Below are positions 13,021 through 24,335 of a DNA stretch of 64,000 bases, one piece after another. The DNA lies in assembly GCA_037176845.1 (NCBI GenBank), contig JAYKXP010000113.1, forward strand, positions 62,001 through 126,000. The letters run 5' to 3'. Below the pieces are notes generated by a model. That model made no database searches, had not been told where the DNA came from, and saw only the letters and a program-made list of their open reading frames with translations. The translations under genes and the position numbers were made by a program. The stretch is from Paramarasmius palmivorus (taxonomy: Eukaryota > Basidiomycota > Agaricomycetes > Agaricales > Marasmiaceae). Numbering within the stretch: position 1 is the first letter of the stretch; each line of letters begins with the position of its first letter.

Positions 13021-13273
13021 AGCAGGGTTTCCCCTAGGAAGCTCTCAAGCAATTACCCCGCTATATACGTAGCCCTAGTGCACCAATAGCAGAGTTCTTG
13101 TCTTCTATCATTGACCATAGAGGCGACGTGTGCTTAGAAAATAACTTAGAAAATAAAACCTTGAAAAGCCCTTCTCTATATTGAACTAGAGTTGTGAAAT
13201 TAGAACTTTGAGATACCCATAGGACAGAGCTAGTTCATCTAGACTCTTTGGATAGGATTGATTGTTTCAGGAC

Positions 13274-13445
13274 TAGTGTGGAGCCCCACTAGATCCCTTT
13301 TCACTTGGTGTGGAGCCCCACCAGTGATCGTTAAAGCTTAGTGTGGAGCCCCACTAGCTTATAGGTGGCCTGGTTGTCGTGCTAGTTCGACTAGTGTAAC
13401 CAGTGCCTTTGGTTGTCGTGCTAGTTCGACTAGTGTAACCATAGC
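13274..13445. repeat. Tandem leader repeats in left arm
   Basis: Three copies of gtgtggagccccac occur at a period of about 32 bases, followed by two near-identical copies of a 31-base unit starting ggttgtcgtgctagttcgac at a period of 39 bases. The same set appears in reverse complement in the right arm at about 14175-14355. Confidence 0.85.
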
Positions 13446-13754
13446 CTTCATAGGAACAATAGGTCTTTACCCTTGTTGGGTTCGATAGGTTATTTTGCGT
13501 CATAGGAACATATAGGAATAGTTATAGATAGGTTTATAGGTTGGCTCGCGTTGTCTTGATTATATCGAGACCATATTATCATATTACATTGTTTCATTCA
13601 TCGCTCGTACACTTCCCTTGTGTCCTAGTGATTTGTAGACGTTCAACTAGTGTGCTAGTTGATTTCTTGTGTCGATTGTACGGATCCTTTGACAACGTCG
13701 AACCCCGCTCGCACAACTTGGCATATTATTTCGCTCGTTCACAAGCGTTTTATA

Positions 13755-13941
13755 AGCCTCACAACGCCCTGACGGTGTACATGGTTTGTACAAGACCACT
13801 CGATCGGTTGATCAGTGGGGAGACCGTGAGGCAAGTATTGTGCCCGTCGCCGACTTCCGGCGTTCCGTTCACCTCTATCCTAAGTTTGGACCTACTGTAC
13901 CATCTGACTGGGCTTCGAGCCGTGTTCTGGACCAAGCAAAG
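13755..13941 (+). pseudogene. Plavaka-type transposase fragment trapped in palindrome spacer
   Basis: The plus-strand frame from about 13756 gives PDGVHGLYKTTRS, then ASIVPVADFRRSVHLYPKFG, then VPSDWASSRVLD. From memory this is the conserved C-terminal block of fungal Plavaka transposases. It lies on the strand opposite to the transposase body at 15665-18685. About 60 bases upstream a degenerate, frame-shifted echo of the preceding block (LAY then FT) is visible. This piece therefore overlaps the last part of the body gene and probably comes from a diverged copy, not from a clean split of one gene. It ends where the right arm begins. Confidence 0.75.
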
Positions 13942-15664
13942 TACAATCGACACAAGAAATCAACTAGCACACTAGTTGAACGTCTACAAATCACTAGGAC
14001 ACAAGGGAAGTGTACGAGCGATGAATGAAACAATGTAATATGATAATATGGTCTCGATATAATCAAGACAACGCGAGCCAACCTATGAACCTATCTATAA
14101 CTATTCCTATATGTTCCTATGACGCAAAATAACCTATCGAACCCAACAAGGGTAAAGACCTATTGTTCCTATGAAGGCTATGGTTACACTAGTCGAACTA
14201 GCACGACAACCAAAGGCACTGATTACACTAGTCGAACTAGCACGACAACCAGGCCACCTATAAGCTAGTGGGGCTCCACACTAAGCTTTAACGATCACTG
14301 GTGGGGCTCCACACCAAGTGAAAAGGGATCTAGTGGGGCTCCACACTAGTCCTGAAACAATCAATCCTATCCAAAGAGTCTAGATGAACTAGCTCTGTTC
14401 TATGGGTATCTCAAAGTTCTAATTTCACAACTCTAGTTCAATATAGAGAAGGGCTTTTCAAGGTTTTATTTTCTAAGTTATTGTTCTAAGCACACGTCGC
14501 CTCTATGGTCAACGATAGAAGTCAAAAACTTTGCTATTGAGCTCTAGGGCTACGTATATAGCGGGGTAATTGCTTGAGAGCTTCCTAGGGGAAACCCTGC
14601 TGCTTATATACCCGCGAGCGTACATATTCTACATATAAGTGAAAGTGGACACGATAAAGTAATAGTAACTATGCAAGAAATGAGAACGAGGAGAGGATTC
14701 TGTCCATATGAAGTAAGTATCTACCAGAAAAGGAAGGTTTGGATATATATTGGTCGGAATTCGACATTATTTTGCAGGACTGCAAGTCATATTACTTTTT
14801 GGTTGCTAGGAAGCGGCGCGCGGAGGCGCTGTTCCGCGTGGTGCGTTTCGGATATCGGTGCTAGGACATAGTTATTCCGCTCGGAACTTGCTAGGAGTCC
14901 GATCTCGACCGAAACGCTTCGGATTCGTATCCGAGGAAGGTAGGCTCTCTGCCCTTGTAGTTCTATATTATATTTTCTATGTCCTAGGACAGTCCTGGCA
15001 CAGAATCCTGTCTGTTTCCTTGTTATAGGACTATATGTCCCTCACTAGTGTCTGTACTAGCAGTATGAATCCCAACTCAAAGCTCGAGGGATATTCCGAT
15101 CGATATGGAAAGCTGTTAAGCCTCCATATGGTCCTCGTATCGATGACCCGGTTACTCGGGACATTTCTATCCTGGTAACTCTGCTCTCGAAGGTGACTCG
15201 CACCCTCCAAGCTTCTACGTATGTGGTATGTAGCTCTGATTCGTCCCCTAGGGTCCTTCTACGCTGTGGTAGTTGGTCCTCGTTCACTATCCCATCTCAT
15301 ATGTCCCATAGCGCGAGTATAGTGTAGCCATATGACCTACTAGGAAGTCTACCATGTACGTAGCATGTCCTCGTAAGGTTCCAGCCTGGTAATAGAGTAT
15401 AGATACGGTCTACAGGTTTCAACGCGTATCCTAGCGCAATCATATAGGGCTAACGACGACATCAACGTCTATGCGCGCGCAGCTAGTATTCACTAAATCG
15501 CAGTGATGCCTATTTTATTCTTCGTCATATGCGCACTACTAGGTTCCTAGTAGTGCTACCAAGTCCATATAGGACTTAGTACGATGTACTAGTGCGATTC
15601 TGAACACAACAATTAGTGTCAAAATGACTGTTTTTCAGCGATTTCGTTCTGGTACCCTCACAGC

Positions 15665-18600
15665 GTGATGCGAATGGCGTAAACCATTCAACATAAGCCA
15701 GGTACTTGGCCACATATTGTTGTTCATCTACAGCAAAAAGCTGGTCCTTGAGTCGCTGGGGGAGCGAGAATAGTACTCGGATCTGTGCAACACGATAACC
15801 TGTCACGAAAAGTTAGAATAGTGATGTCAAGTTGTTTGTGTAATACTCACCAGAAAGTCCTAAAGCCTTTCCATCTCCCTCGTTAACCAATACCGTATCA
15901 AAGCGACCCGGAATGGTATGACCGCGCCTGTCCTTCTGCTCTGGGTTGACATGCGCACTGTCAACGATGATTGTTCCCATGGCCTTCGAACTATACATGT
16001 CAGGGGTTGTCCACTTTACACGGTGCCACACTGGAATGCGAGAGAGTGGTATGTGAAGTTGCGCTGCGTGTGCCACAGTAGCTCGATGAGAGAGTTGGGG
16101 ATTTCGGATTCTGGTGACGTAGCGTGCAAGAGCCGCAGAAAAGTGAACAGCACCATAATCTGATGCCAACTTGTCAAAATTGACTGACTTGACGGACGGA
16201 TGGAGAGTCATTTTCATGGTGAGCTCAAAGGCGACACCAGGAGCAATGTCGTAAATGATGGGAGGAGGATGTTCGTCTGTCATTTTTGAGCAGATATACT
16301 TCTCATGACGGCGAATCTTTTCCTGTCGTTCAAGCCATGCGACCATTTGGGGCAACTCATCTCGATGATTGGTCGCACGGTACGCATTCTTCGCCAAGTC
16401 AATATGGAGCCGCTCGGTGTACTCTGAGTTGAAGTTGTCGGCAGTGCCGAAATTTTCGAAATGGCGAGCGAAGTGTTGACAAGCGTGGAGTTTGGGGATC
16501 TTGAAGGTACTGACAACGCCAGTATCAACGAAAACATCCTTGTGGTCGTGAAACAGTGTGAGCGACTGACGAAGGAGGGACAGGGTTTCGGTTGTGTGGA
16601 GGGGGTACTGGGCCAGATACACAAAGTTGAGCATACCCCGAACAGCAGCGGATAGCCGCTCTGAGGAGGCTCCATTGGGAAGGCGTAGATCAATGACTAT
16701 TCCCAGCAAACAGTGGCCAATCTGCTCGTGTTCCTTCCCTGTCACACGGGACAACATCGATACGCCTCGCATGAAAAGGCGGATGTTATGGTTAGGGGGA
16801 AAGTGTCGGAAGCGTGCATCAATTTCTGCTGCACCTGCTATCTTGATGAGCCAGCTGAGAAGATGTTTGATGAGGCCTTGATACAGCTGGTGTAGGATGT
16901 CGGGGGTGATAGACTGGAAAATATTGACGTATGGAAGATCTTTCCAAAAGGGTTCCGGGATGGGCTTCATGCCAGCATCCTTGCATGCACGCCTGAATAC
17001 CGTCGGACCTTCTGAAATCATTTCGAAAACTTCGAGTGCAGACGCAAGATCCAAGAACGGAAAGTCGGTCTGATCATCACCTGAGTTCTCCTTAACAATA
17101 CCACATAGGGCAGCACAGCGGCCATACTTTGCGGTGGAAGCAAGGCATTGCTCAGGATAATCGGCGACATAAACGGCCATGATAGGATGTCCACGTCGAG
17201 CGACTCCATTGCCATCAACCACGAGCATACCATTGATACCAGGCTCTCGGATTGGAGCCATGATATGCTTCATGCAAGCATGAAACAGGTTAGCAAGGGC
17301 ACGGCGCCGGCCTGTTTTGTTGGTGATGTGACTGAGATTTGAAGTCGGAAGGTAGCCGAGGAGGATATAGGAACCACGAGACGATTTGCGCCGAATCTCT
17401 TTAGGAATGTTCCCGATGGTGATATATACCGGGTAGGCCGTCTTGTTTCCAAAGACCGTGAGTTGTGTCTTGTCAGTTGAAACTATGAGAGGTATGATTG
17501 TTGCCCCAGGATTAGTCTTCTCAATCTCCTTCTGTATCATACATTTTAGTCCCATTCAAATTCCCAGAAAGAGCTGAGATTCGTACCTGAGTAGCCCACC
17601 ACCATTTCCCGGTATGCATGCTATGAAAGAGTCGAATATCTTTGGTTTGGTCGGTATAGTGTCGTTCCGGACACATGATCAAATATGGTGTGAGGTCTCG
17701 GTCACCCCACAGTGCTCGAATACAGTCGAGAATGTTTCGATAAAAGAACTCGAAGGATTCCCCTGCAACGACCACCTCATGTCGATGGAATGGAGGTCGA
17801 CCTGGGAGCTGTCCGTCGATGATCTTATTCAACTCGTGTGTGGTCTTGAACGAGAGATCCAACTTTTCGGCCAGCTAAACATTGAATTGGAGAATGAGTT
17901 AGAATTCAAATGGAGACGACAACAGCAATGCTTACCCCTGGTATTTGCAGTAGCTCATTTAGAGCATTGGACCCAGGACCCCGAAGCTTTCCCCAGCGAG
18001 CAACCTCCCAATCAAGCCGGGACCGAAATGGATGCCAAAGAACTTTGTCGTTTCCGAGAGCACGCTCATACCGAGTATTACTATCGTCAACCTTGGTATC
18101 CGAAATTGGCCTGCCTGCATGGCCACCAAACTTGATGATGAAGGGCTTATGACGAAGGCAGTCTTCAATATGGACGTGTGATTCGGTAGCAGTTCTGGTG
18201 TCTCGAACAGGGATTTGAGTGCCAGTCGACGGTGAAGGTTCTTCTTGCATGTCAACGTCAACTACTCGCTCAGGCTCCCACATCCCTTCAAGCAAAGCAT
18301 TCAAGCTATCTTCATCAAAGTCGGCTTCTCCCTCTATGCTATCCTCAGCACCTGCACTACCTTCGCCCCATTCCCATTCTTCATCTGCTTCCTCAACATC
18401 CATCTGTCCGAGATCTTGGGCAGTGTAGTTGCTGCCGAAGTAGTCACCTTCGAAAGAAATAGGGGCGGAATCTGGGTCGAAGTCGGAGAGAACATGGGCA
18501 GTGAGTTCTTCAAGCTCAGAGTCCGTTTCCGACTCGTCTGACTCGGCAGGGTCAGAAAAGTTAGGTTCGCTGTTGTTTTCGACATTGCTTGGCGCACTGC

Positions 18601-18685
18601 ATGCAGAGTTGGAGGTCTTAAGCCGATGTTGCTTGAATCCCCAGGATGTGAAAGACCTCAAACATCCCTCGCAGACGTATGCCAT
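15665..18685 (-). pseudogene. Plavaka-type DNA transposase, 3' truncated by palindrome
   Basis: The start at 18685 gives MAYVCEGCLRSF, an N-terminal C-x2-C...H...C finger, followed by a very acidic region of about 130 residues. After an intron at about 17877-17937 comes the block LDLSFKTTHELNKIIDG, and after a second intron near 17534-17586 the long core. The core includes KTNPGATIIPLIVSTDKTQL, IPKEIRR, LLGYLPT, FFPLD-like and LHACQHF motifs, ending LALGLSG. A third intron (about 15806-15853) leads into YRVAQIRVLFSLP and LAYVEWFTPFASR. The frame then enters the palindrome arm at 15662 and stops soon after. The C-terminal PVAD/RRSVHL block is missing from this position. Plavaka elements are cut-and-paste DNA transposons frequent in Agaricomycetes. 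The 5' part is well preserved, so the disruption looks recent compared with decay of the gene. Confidence 0.85.
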
Positions 18686-18689
18686 GAAA

Positions 18690-19029
18690 AAAGAATAGGG
18701 TAATGATTGCAGTATTGATGACAAGACTGGAAAAAGGGTAAGAATGTATAGACATGCACATACAGTTTCACTCACCCTTCACCTAGGTACGATGAACACC
18801 ACCCCAGCACCTGGCAGCACCTGCTAGCCCACCGCTGACCTTGCCCGCCGTTGTCAAGGTCAACAATCAAGAATACGGCCCAACAAAACCGCTGTTCGGT
18901 TCCGCAGACTACCTTCTTCTTTTGGAAATGAAATTTTCACTTCGCAACCACGATGCCCCATTCCACACACCGTCAGGGCTTGGTCCGGGCTATTGAACTC
19001 TCATCAAGACCAGCACATACCTAACCGAC
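18690..19029. other. Intergenic region upstream of two divergent genes
   Basis: This region separates the transposase start (minus strand) from a plus-strand gene at 19030. It contains no coding frame. A 5'-leader-like CA-rich stretch lies just upstream of 19030. Confidence 0.4.
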
Positions 19030-19621
19030 ATGACCCGTAAAGTCAGCTCGATATCCATCGGAAGTTCTGAGAACCACACGGAGGTCGCAGTGCAAGTATC
19101 TTTCGAGAACAACCAGTCCATCACTGTTCAGTATAATCTGAATGATGTTGTGGATGGAAATATGGTACGTTATGAACCTGAATAACTTTCTATTGTTGAC
19201 AGCAACATTTGTTTCTGGTTAGGTCATTACTTTGGGAGATTTTGAAGTGTTAGGAGGGTGTAAGAAGCGCAGGCTCAGCACCGTAGAACCCATGTCAGAG
19301 CATGAATCTTGCATTCATTGTGACTTGCAAGGTCTCGAGAAAGCAGATGGCACTCGGAAGCATTTTGAGTGTCCCCACCACGGTATGTTTTTTGAAGTTA
19401 CCGCACAAGTCAGGGATGAAAACTGTTACCGCCTAGACTTTCCAGTACCTCGATCTCCGCGCACACCGCAGTCCAAATCTGTGCCGCGAAAGCATTCCGA
19501 GGCTTTGGAGATCAATATTCAAAGCCCACCAAGCTCATCCGGGCTGGCAGAGTTCAAATACTCAGGAGAATATTCCATGGTCAAAGACGAGATTATACCA
19601 GACTCGGAGGAAGAGAAATGA
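19030..19621 (+). CDS. Small acidic-tailed hypothetical protein with Cys/His pairs
   Basis: Exon 1 (19030-19164) starts MTRKVSSISIGSSENHTEVA. A GT-AG intron (19165-19222) joins in frame to exon 2 (19223-19621), giving about 177 residues. The N-terminal 60 residues look like beta strands (VAVQVSFENNQSITVQY). A central CIHCDLQ...HFECPHHG arrangement could bind zinc. The tail is rich in serine and proline and ends in acidic residues (PDSEEEK). I do not recognise a family. No signal peptide or membrane segment is present, so a cytosolic or nuclear location is inferred. Confidence 0.55.
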
Positions 19622-19977
19622 GCTCAAGGTATGTTTGCTATTGACTTATCTCGGAGAAACCTCGTAATTGAGATTAAGGGTTGGCATAGCTGAGCTTAAA
19701 TAGCGGTTAATTCAACAATGATATTCACGTTCAAACATGGAGAGTAGCAACGCAATATCGCTTGAGCGCCCGCCGTCGGTGAGTGGACAGAAAGGATCTG
19801 TTTGAGCAACAGAGGACTAACCAGTTTTAGCAGGTTCGAGTGCCGAGTTCCAGTGAGGGAGATAGGATCTTTCTGGTATAAAAAGGTATGTAGTACCTCC
19901 ATGAACCATCCAGATACCTAACACCTCTATCATCTTGCTCTTTAGATTCATCCTCGCTCTTTTTTAATTCTCCCCAG

Positions 19978-22140
19978 ATGGCACGCTCCCAAAAGAAGGC
20001 CAAAGGTCGCCCTCTCGAACTGGATGGCGCAAACGAACTGTCAGCCGTGTTACGTACCCAAGAAGTGACGACATGAAGTTGTTTCAGATTTCAGCCCTGC
20101 CCCTCGCCGTACTAAGCAAGAAGAAAAAAAAAAAAAGCCAAAGCTTTAAGATCAAGCTATTAGAGTAAATAGTCATGCTATGTATGTAGTTTCAAATCAC
20201 CGACCTACTGCCATTCTGGATGACCCCTGCGGCTGTATGTCCAAAAAGGCAACAGGCTGCTAAAGCAGCCCCTGGCTCGTAAGCGAGCCCTGTCAGACAA
20301 CCAAGGATATCCTGCACTTCCCCAGAAGCCAAAAGGAGGTTAGTTTTATCTTGAGGTTCCTTGTCCAATATCTCATGTAAATCACAGAAGAGTCTTTCCT
20401 TCCTTCAAGAACCTACATTTTGATATCGTGAGATAATGAAATGACAGGTGTTCCGAATGCTCTTAAGCTGTGCTAGCTTACAAAATATTCAGCTTGCAGA
20501 GCCCACTGTATTCGCTGTCACGAAAAGCCCCAAGACGTTGCCACCTCAGTATCTTCCACGAGGAAATCTAAGGTCCATTAGCAATGTTTGCTGCGGCTTA
20601 TCCGAAGATCCATCCCAACGCCAAAGCTACTCCTGCAAAGCTGAAAGGAAGCGTAAAGGTTGTTGGTAAGCTATATAAACACATCTTTAATTCATTTCAT
20701 CACTGACTGCTTCGTGAATACCCTCAGCTACGCCTGGTCCTGCTAGGCTTAACGTACCTTCATCCGATGAAGATGAAGAATCTGGCAGCAATGAAGGCAC
20801 CCAGGAGGAGGATGAACTCGACGAGTCTTCAGAGTCCGATGGAAATCTCAGCGACACCGCCTTTGCATTCATGGTATGTTGAAAAAAAAAAGTTTTGTGT
20901 CTATACTGATATGACAACTGGACAGTTGGCTAAAATCTCTGGAGACGTCGCGGCTCCAATGCAATCCCCTGACAACCTTTTTGAAAATGACCATGCTGTT
21001 ACAGTCGTGCCCAGGAGCACTCCCATGATCAATGAGATTAGTGACGAGACAACATCCATCCCCATCAGCAAGGTATGGTTGGCAACTTTGTTACATTCTG
21101 CTTCTTATTGAAGTTCCTTAGACCAAAAAGGCTGAAGATCGTTCAAAGAAACCTGAGGTACGTGTCACAAAAGGTCATCACCGCTCACTTCTCACAAAAT
21201 TCACAGCCAAAGAAACTGTCAAAGCGTCTGGAAGCACATAATGCTGAGGTATGGTTTATGGTAACGGGTTCACTCTCTGCAGCTTACTCATATTACACAG
21301 CAACCTCAGATCATTGCAGTGGCTCCTGTACCGACCACCCGAGTTTGGTCTGTGGCAGCAACGCCAGTCAGAGGGTCTGGAGGCGAGTACATTATGACCG
21401 TTCAGCCACCGACCTTGCGCAGCATCATCAAGCTCTCGTTCCCGCTTGTTTTGGAGTATGTTGTATTCAAGAATGTCTACCCAAAATACGACCATCCTGC
21501 CGACTTCATGAAGAACATACTTATGAAGGCTGCAAGTATCGTCAGCAAGCAGAGCGCCAGCGATCCGGTCAAGAACACTGAGGCACGTGAAATATTTGAT
21601 CGTTTCAAGATGGATCCATCGTTTGTCAAGTGCTTCGCAGATCTGGTAAAATTACCTGTGTGTGTTTAGTAATTCTTTTTTTATTGCTAACATCTGGGGC
21701 ACAAGGGAACGCACTTCTCTGCCAATTCCGCCAGCGCAAGCAAAACCGTAGCGCACACCATAGCCGCTGCTCACTATGGGCTTTACAACTCTTACCGAAT
21801 CAGAGCAACGCAAAATGTCCACTGATTGAGTTGCACAAGGACCTGTTTCATCTGGGAAGAGAAAGTACATCATTTTTTGTCTTTTTCATCCAAGTCTGTA
21901 CTGACATTCGTTCTAGAACGGGAATGTCTTGAAGAGCGCACCGTACCTTCACCCGCAATTATGGTTACAGTGCGCGACTGGGCTTTCAAATCGACACACA
22001 CTACCTTGGTGCCCTGTTTGTTTGCGCTTCATCCCCTAATTCCACTACATCAATACTACCTGACGACGAGGAGCAGATGTGTGAAAGAGATCACTATTCC
22101 TCATTGTCCGCAGCAGCAGTCACAGCAGTTGAGTGGAATT
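19978..22140 (+). pseudogene. DUF6532-like gene, probably decayed
   Basis: The start MARSQKKAKGRPLEL (19978) is followed by several short basic and acidic exons with good splice signals: an acidic exon near 20733-20874 and lysine-rich exons near 21118-21248. A main exon at 21300-21645 then reads LRSIIKLSFPLVLEYVVFK and later AREIFDRFKMDPSFVKCF. From memory this matches the DUF6532 family of Agaricomycete proteins of unknown function, often present in many copies per genome. Further exons give SKTVAHTIAAAHYGLYNSY and SPAIMVTVRDWAFKSTHTTL. After that the frame shifts to give SLSAAAVTAVEWNF, so at least one frameshift near 22010 is likely. I could not verify the family by search. Confidence 0.45.
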
Positions 22141-22319
22141 TTGTCTTGATCCATCAAAGTCACTGTCTGATATCCTTTGTTGTGGCGCCGTCACAGGTTC
22201 AAAGCATCTTGAGATGACGTTAAAAAAAAAAAAGCAAACACTCGGCACTACGCTCACTATAGGACGCATTGACTCAGTCATCCTTGCCCCGTACTACCGA
22301 GGACACGCCTTGCAGTAGG

Positions 22320-23074
22320 CCGAAATGCAACAAAAGCACCCACATGGATTTCCATCTAATCATTTCTGAGCTCTACCACCCGCTTTCCACGAAAAGTTCG
22401 TTGTCTGTCATTGATTGAATAGCTATCTTAGAGGGCAAGCCTTAATGACGTGAAAAAGGCAGCAGAGGGGAAAGTTCGACTTTGATGACCACGAGTCTGA
22501 GGATGGAGAAGCTGCTACGTTCGGATGATATCGAATATTTAACTGGACATTGAACCGGGTGAAGAGTGAAGGTGGTATTGAACTGCTGGGGTTGATCAAA
22601 GTGCCGGCTGAGGTCCGACAGCCAGTTCGTGGTTCTTTTTCGTTTGAACTGTCCTTGTCCTTTCTTTATCGTATCGAAATCTCAATCAAAAATATGCAAT
22701 CAAGTATTTTAAAAAACGTTTTGAATAGTGTAATAGGTTTTTCGGAAGTAATAGGACATCAAATGGATATATTAACTTTAAGTTCGCGTTCTGTCTCAGG
22801 GGTCTGGCATATATGGTCGTCAATCCAGCTAATAACTCTTTCCTTCTGACAGAATGATATTGAATTATCGAGAATTAAACGTTTAATTAACAATGAATTA
22901 CTCATTATTTCACGTTGGGAGGCTATATTTCCTGATTCTGGTCAATCCAATACTCGCTACTTTTCACGCATTTGAATACTGTCAATGTACATACAAGATG
23001 GGAAAAGGGAACATGTGACCGGCGAGGTGAACCAAAATACGAGAAGGAATGGGCGGTGTCGAGTCTAATAAAAG
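22320..23074. other. AT-rich intergenic region
   Basis: No convincing gene is present. The stretch 22690-22890 is notably AT-rich (taattaacaatgaattactc and similar), consistent with intergenic or 3' flanking sequence. Confidence 0.4.
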
Positions 23075-24137
23075 CTAGATTATCCCACGACACTTCTTCA
23101 GCTCCCTCTTCCAGCTCTCCTGTGTTACCCAAACTGGCTCATAACAATTGTTGATCTTCAGGATGTATTTGTCACCCTCAATCATGCGCATGTAACCAGG
23201 TTTGACACGAATCCACTCATTATCACGCCAAACCCAGACGGCAATGAAGGATATTGGCTCCAAGATACCAGGCTTCTCTTCCCATGTCTTTGCCTCAGTC
23301 GCCTTGACGTGAAGAAAGAGGTCGTAGTCCTGAAGCCCTTCGTGGTGAGAGGGGAGTACTGGTGGTTGTCCGAGGATCTCATCGGTGAGGAGTGCATACC
23401 AACGACCCGTAATTGTTTTGCGTACAATCTTTTTCGTGCGCAGATGGTCATACGGCGTCTGAGTGGCAATTTTCTGTCAATGAATGGTGTTAGATCTTGA
23501 AGGAGTTCGTGGGGTAGAACATACTGTGCGCCGAGATGGAGCGGAATTCTGATGCTCATTCTTTTGCCGGGTCTGGCGGGCCTCTCGGCTATACGACAGT
23601 GAGTATGATGGAATGCCTCGAGCAGCTAGACATAGAGCTCACTCCATCTTTGTTCCAGATCTTTTGGGCGCTTCAAGACACTCCTCTGGTACGGCGTCAA
23701 GGGTCCGATGTTCTGAGATGGACCTCGGCAGACGGTGATCATGGCCTGCAGCGGCGAAGAATGGCACAGGCATGTCTTTCGGCTCTGCTTTGATATGTAC
23801 AGGAGATTTGTGTTTTCTACACGGAATGGGGCATCAATTTATGAAGCATAGTGGAGTTTGGCTAACATACCTTGCGACTACGCGAAAGTTCTGAATGTCT
23901 TCGTTCTGGGGCCTAGGTGTCTCGCTAATAACGTGGTGAATGGTTTTCATCAGTCTAAGCCCATGTTATAGTGCTTACGATTGCTGAGGGGGCAGGTCCA
24001 AGGACTCCAATGTGGGTAAGCGAATTAGAACAGGCCGATTCTCTGGGTAGGAAACCGAACGGAATACTTGAGGCATAGTCGTGATACCAGTGGCCAGGGA
24101 TGTGTGAGTGAGTAGCTGCAGATGCGATGATAGACAT
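23075..24137 (-). CDS. Conserved-looking hypothetical protein
   Basis: The start at 24137 gives MSIIASAATHSHIPGHWYHD. Several GT-AG introns separate short exons, including one with RDTPRPQNEDIQNFRVVAR. The last exon (about 23461-23075) is long and well formed: TGRWYALLTDEILGQPPVLP, LQDYDLFLHVKATEAKTW, then ISFIAVWVWRDNEWIRVKPG, KYILKINNCYEPVW, ending ELKKCRGII. The tryptophan- and tyrosine-rich C-terminal half looks like a folded beta domain. I do not recognise the family. There is no signal peptide or membrane segment. Confidence 0.5.
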
Positions 24138-24335
24138 TTATATGAGAGGTGGGAAACGAAGAACAAAGGTTCTTTCAACTACTTACTATTGAAAGTCACG
24201 TGCTGCCGGTGGTCTTTGTAACCCTAATCCGATTACTAGTAATCCTGCGACTTTACTTCGCGGTCAAATTATTTGCAAAAACTCAGATCACGAATGAAGC
24301 AGGCTTATCTAGAATGAGAGAGTACAAGTTGTTCA

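Larger units (their letters stand above)
11963..15662. repeat. Giant imperfect palindrome, two arms of about 1.72 kb
   Basis: The left arm (11963-13681) and right arm (13941-15662) are reverse complements, separated by a 259-base spacer. The outer ends read tgtgagggtaccag on the left and its complement on the right; the inner ends read tgtgtcgattgtac and its complement. The arms differ by scattered substitutions and small indels of a few percent, so this is an aged structure and not a perfect fold-back artefact. Each arm, read inward, contains a TATA box, an AATAAA signal and a tandem-repeat leader. That is the organisation of a long terminal repeat, but here the two copies face each other. 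No gene is encoded in the arms. The right arm ends exactly where the Plavaka transposase gene is broken. Confidence 0.92.

Noticed and set aside
13273..13445. CRISPR-like spaced repeats
   Set aside because: The repeats are few, unequal and lie in a eukaryotic LTR-like leader. No cas genes are present and the genome is fungal.
13541..14081. Identical frames on both strands (MARVVLIISRPYYH...)
   Set aside because: The same translated sequence appears twice only because the arms are inverted copies. There is no domain and it spans the arm-spacer border.
11963..15662. Palindrome as an assembly artefact
   Set aside because: The arms differ at many single bases and by small indels, and the spacer has unique sequence. 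Fold-back artefacts are normally identical in both arms. Read evidence would still be decisive.
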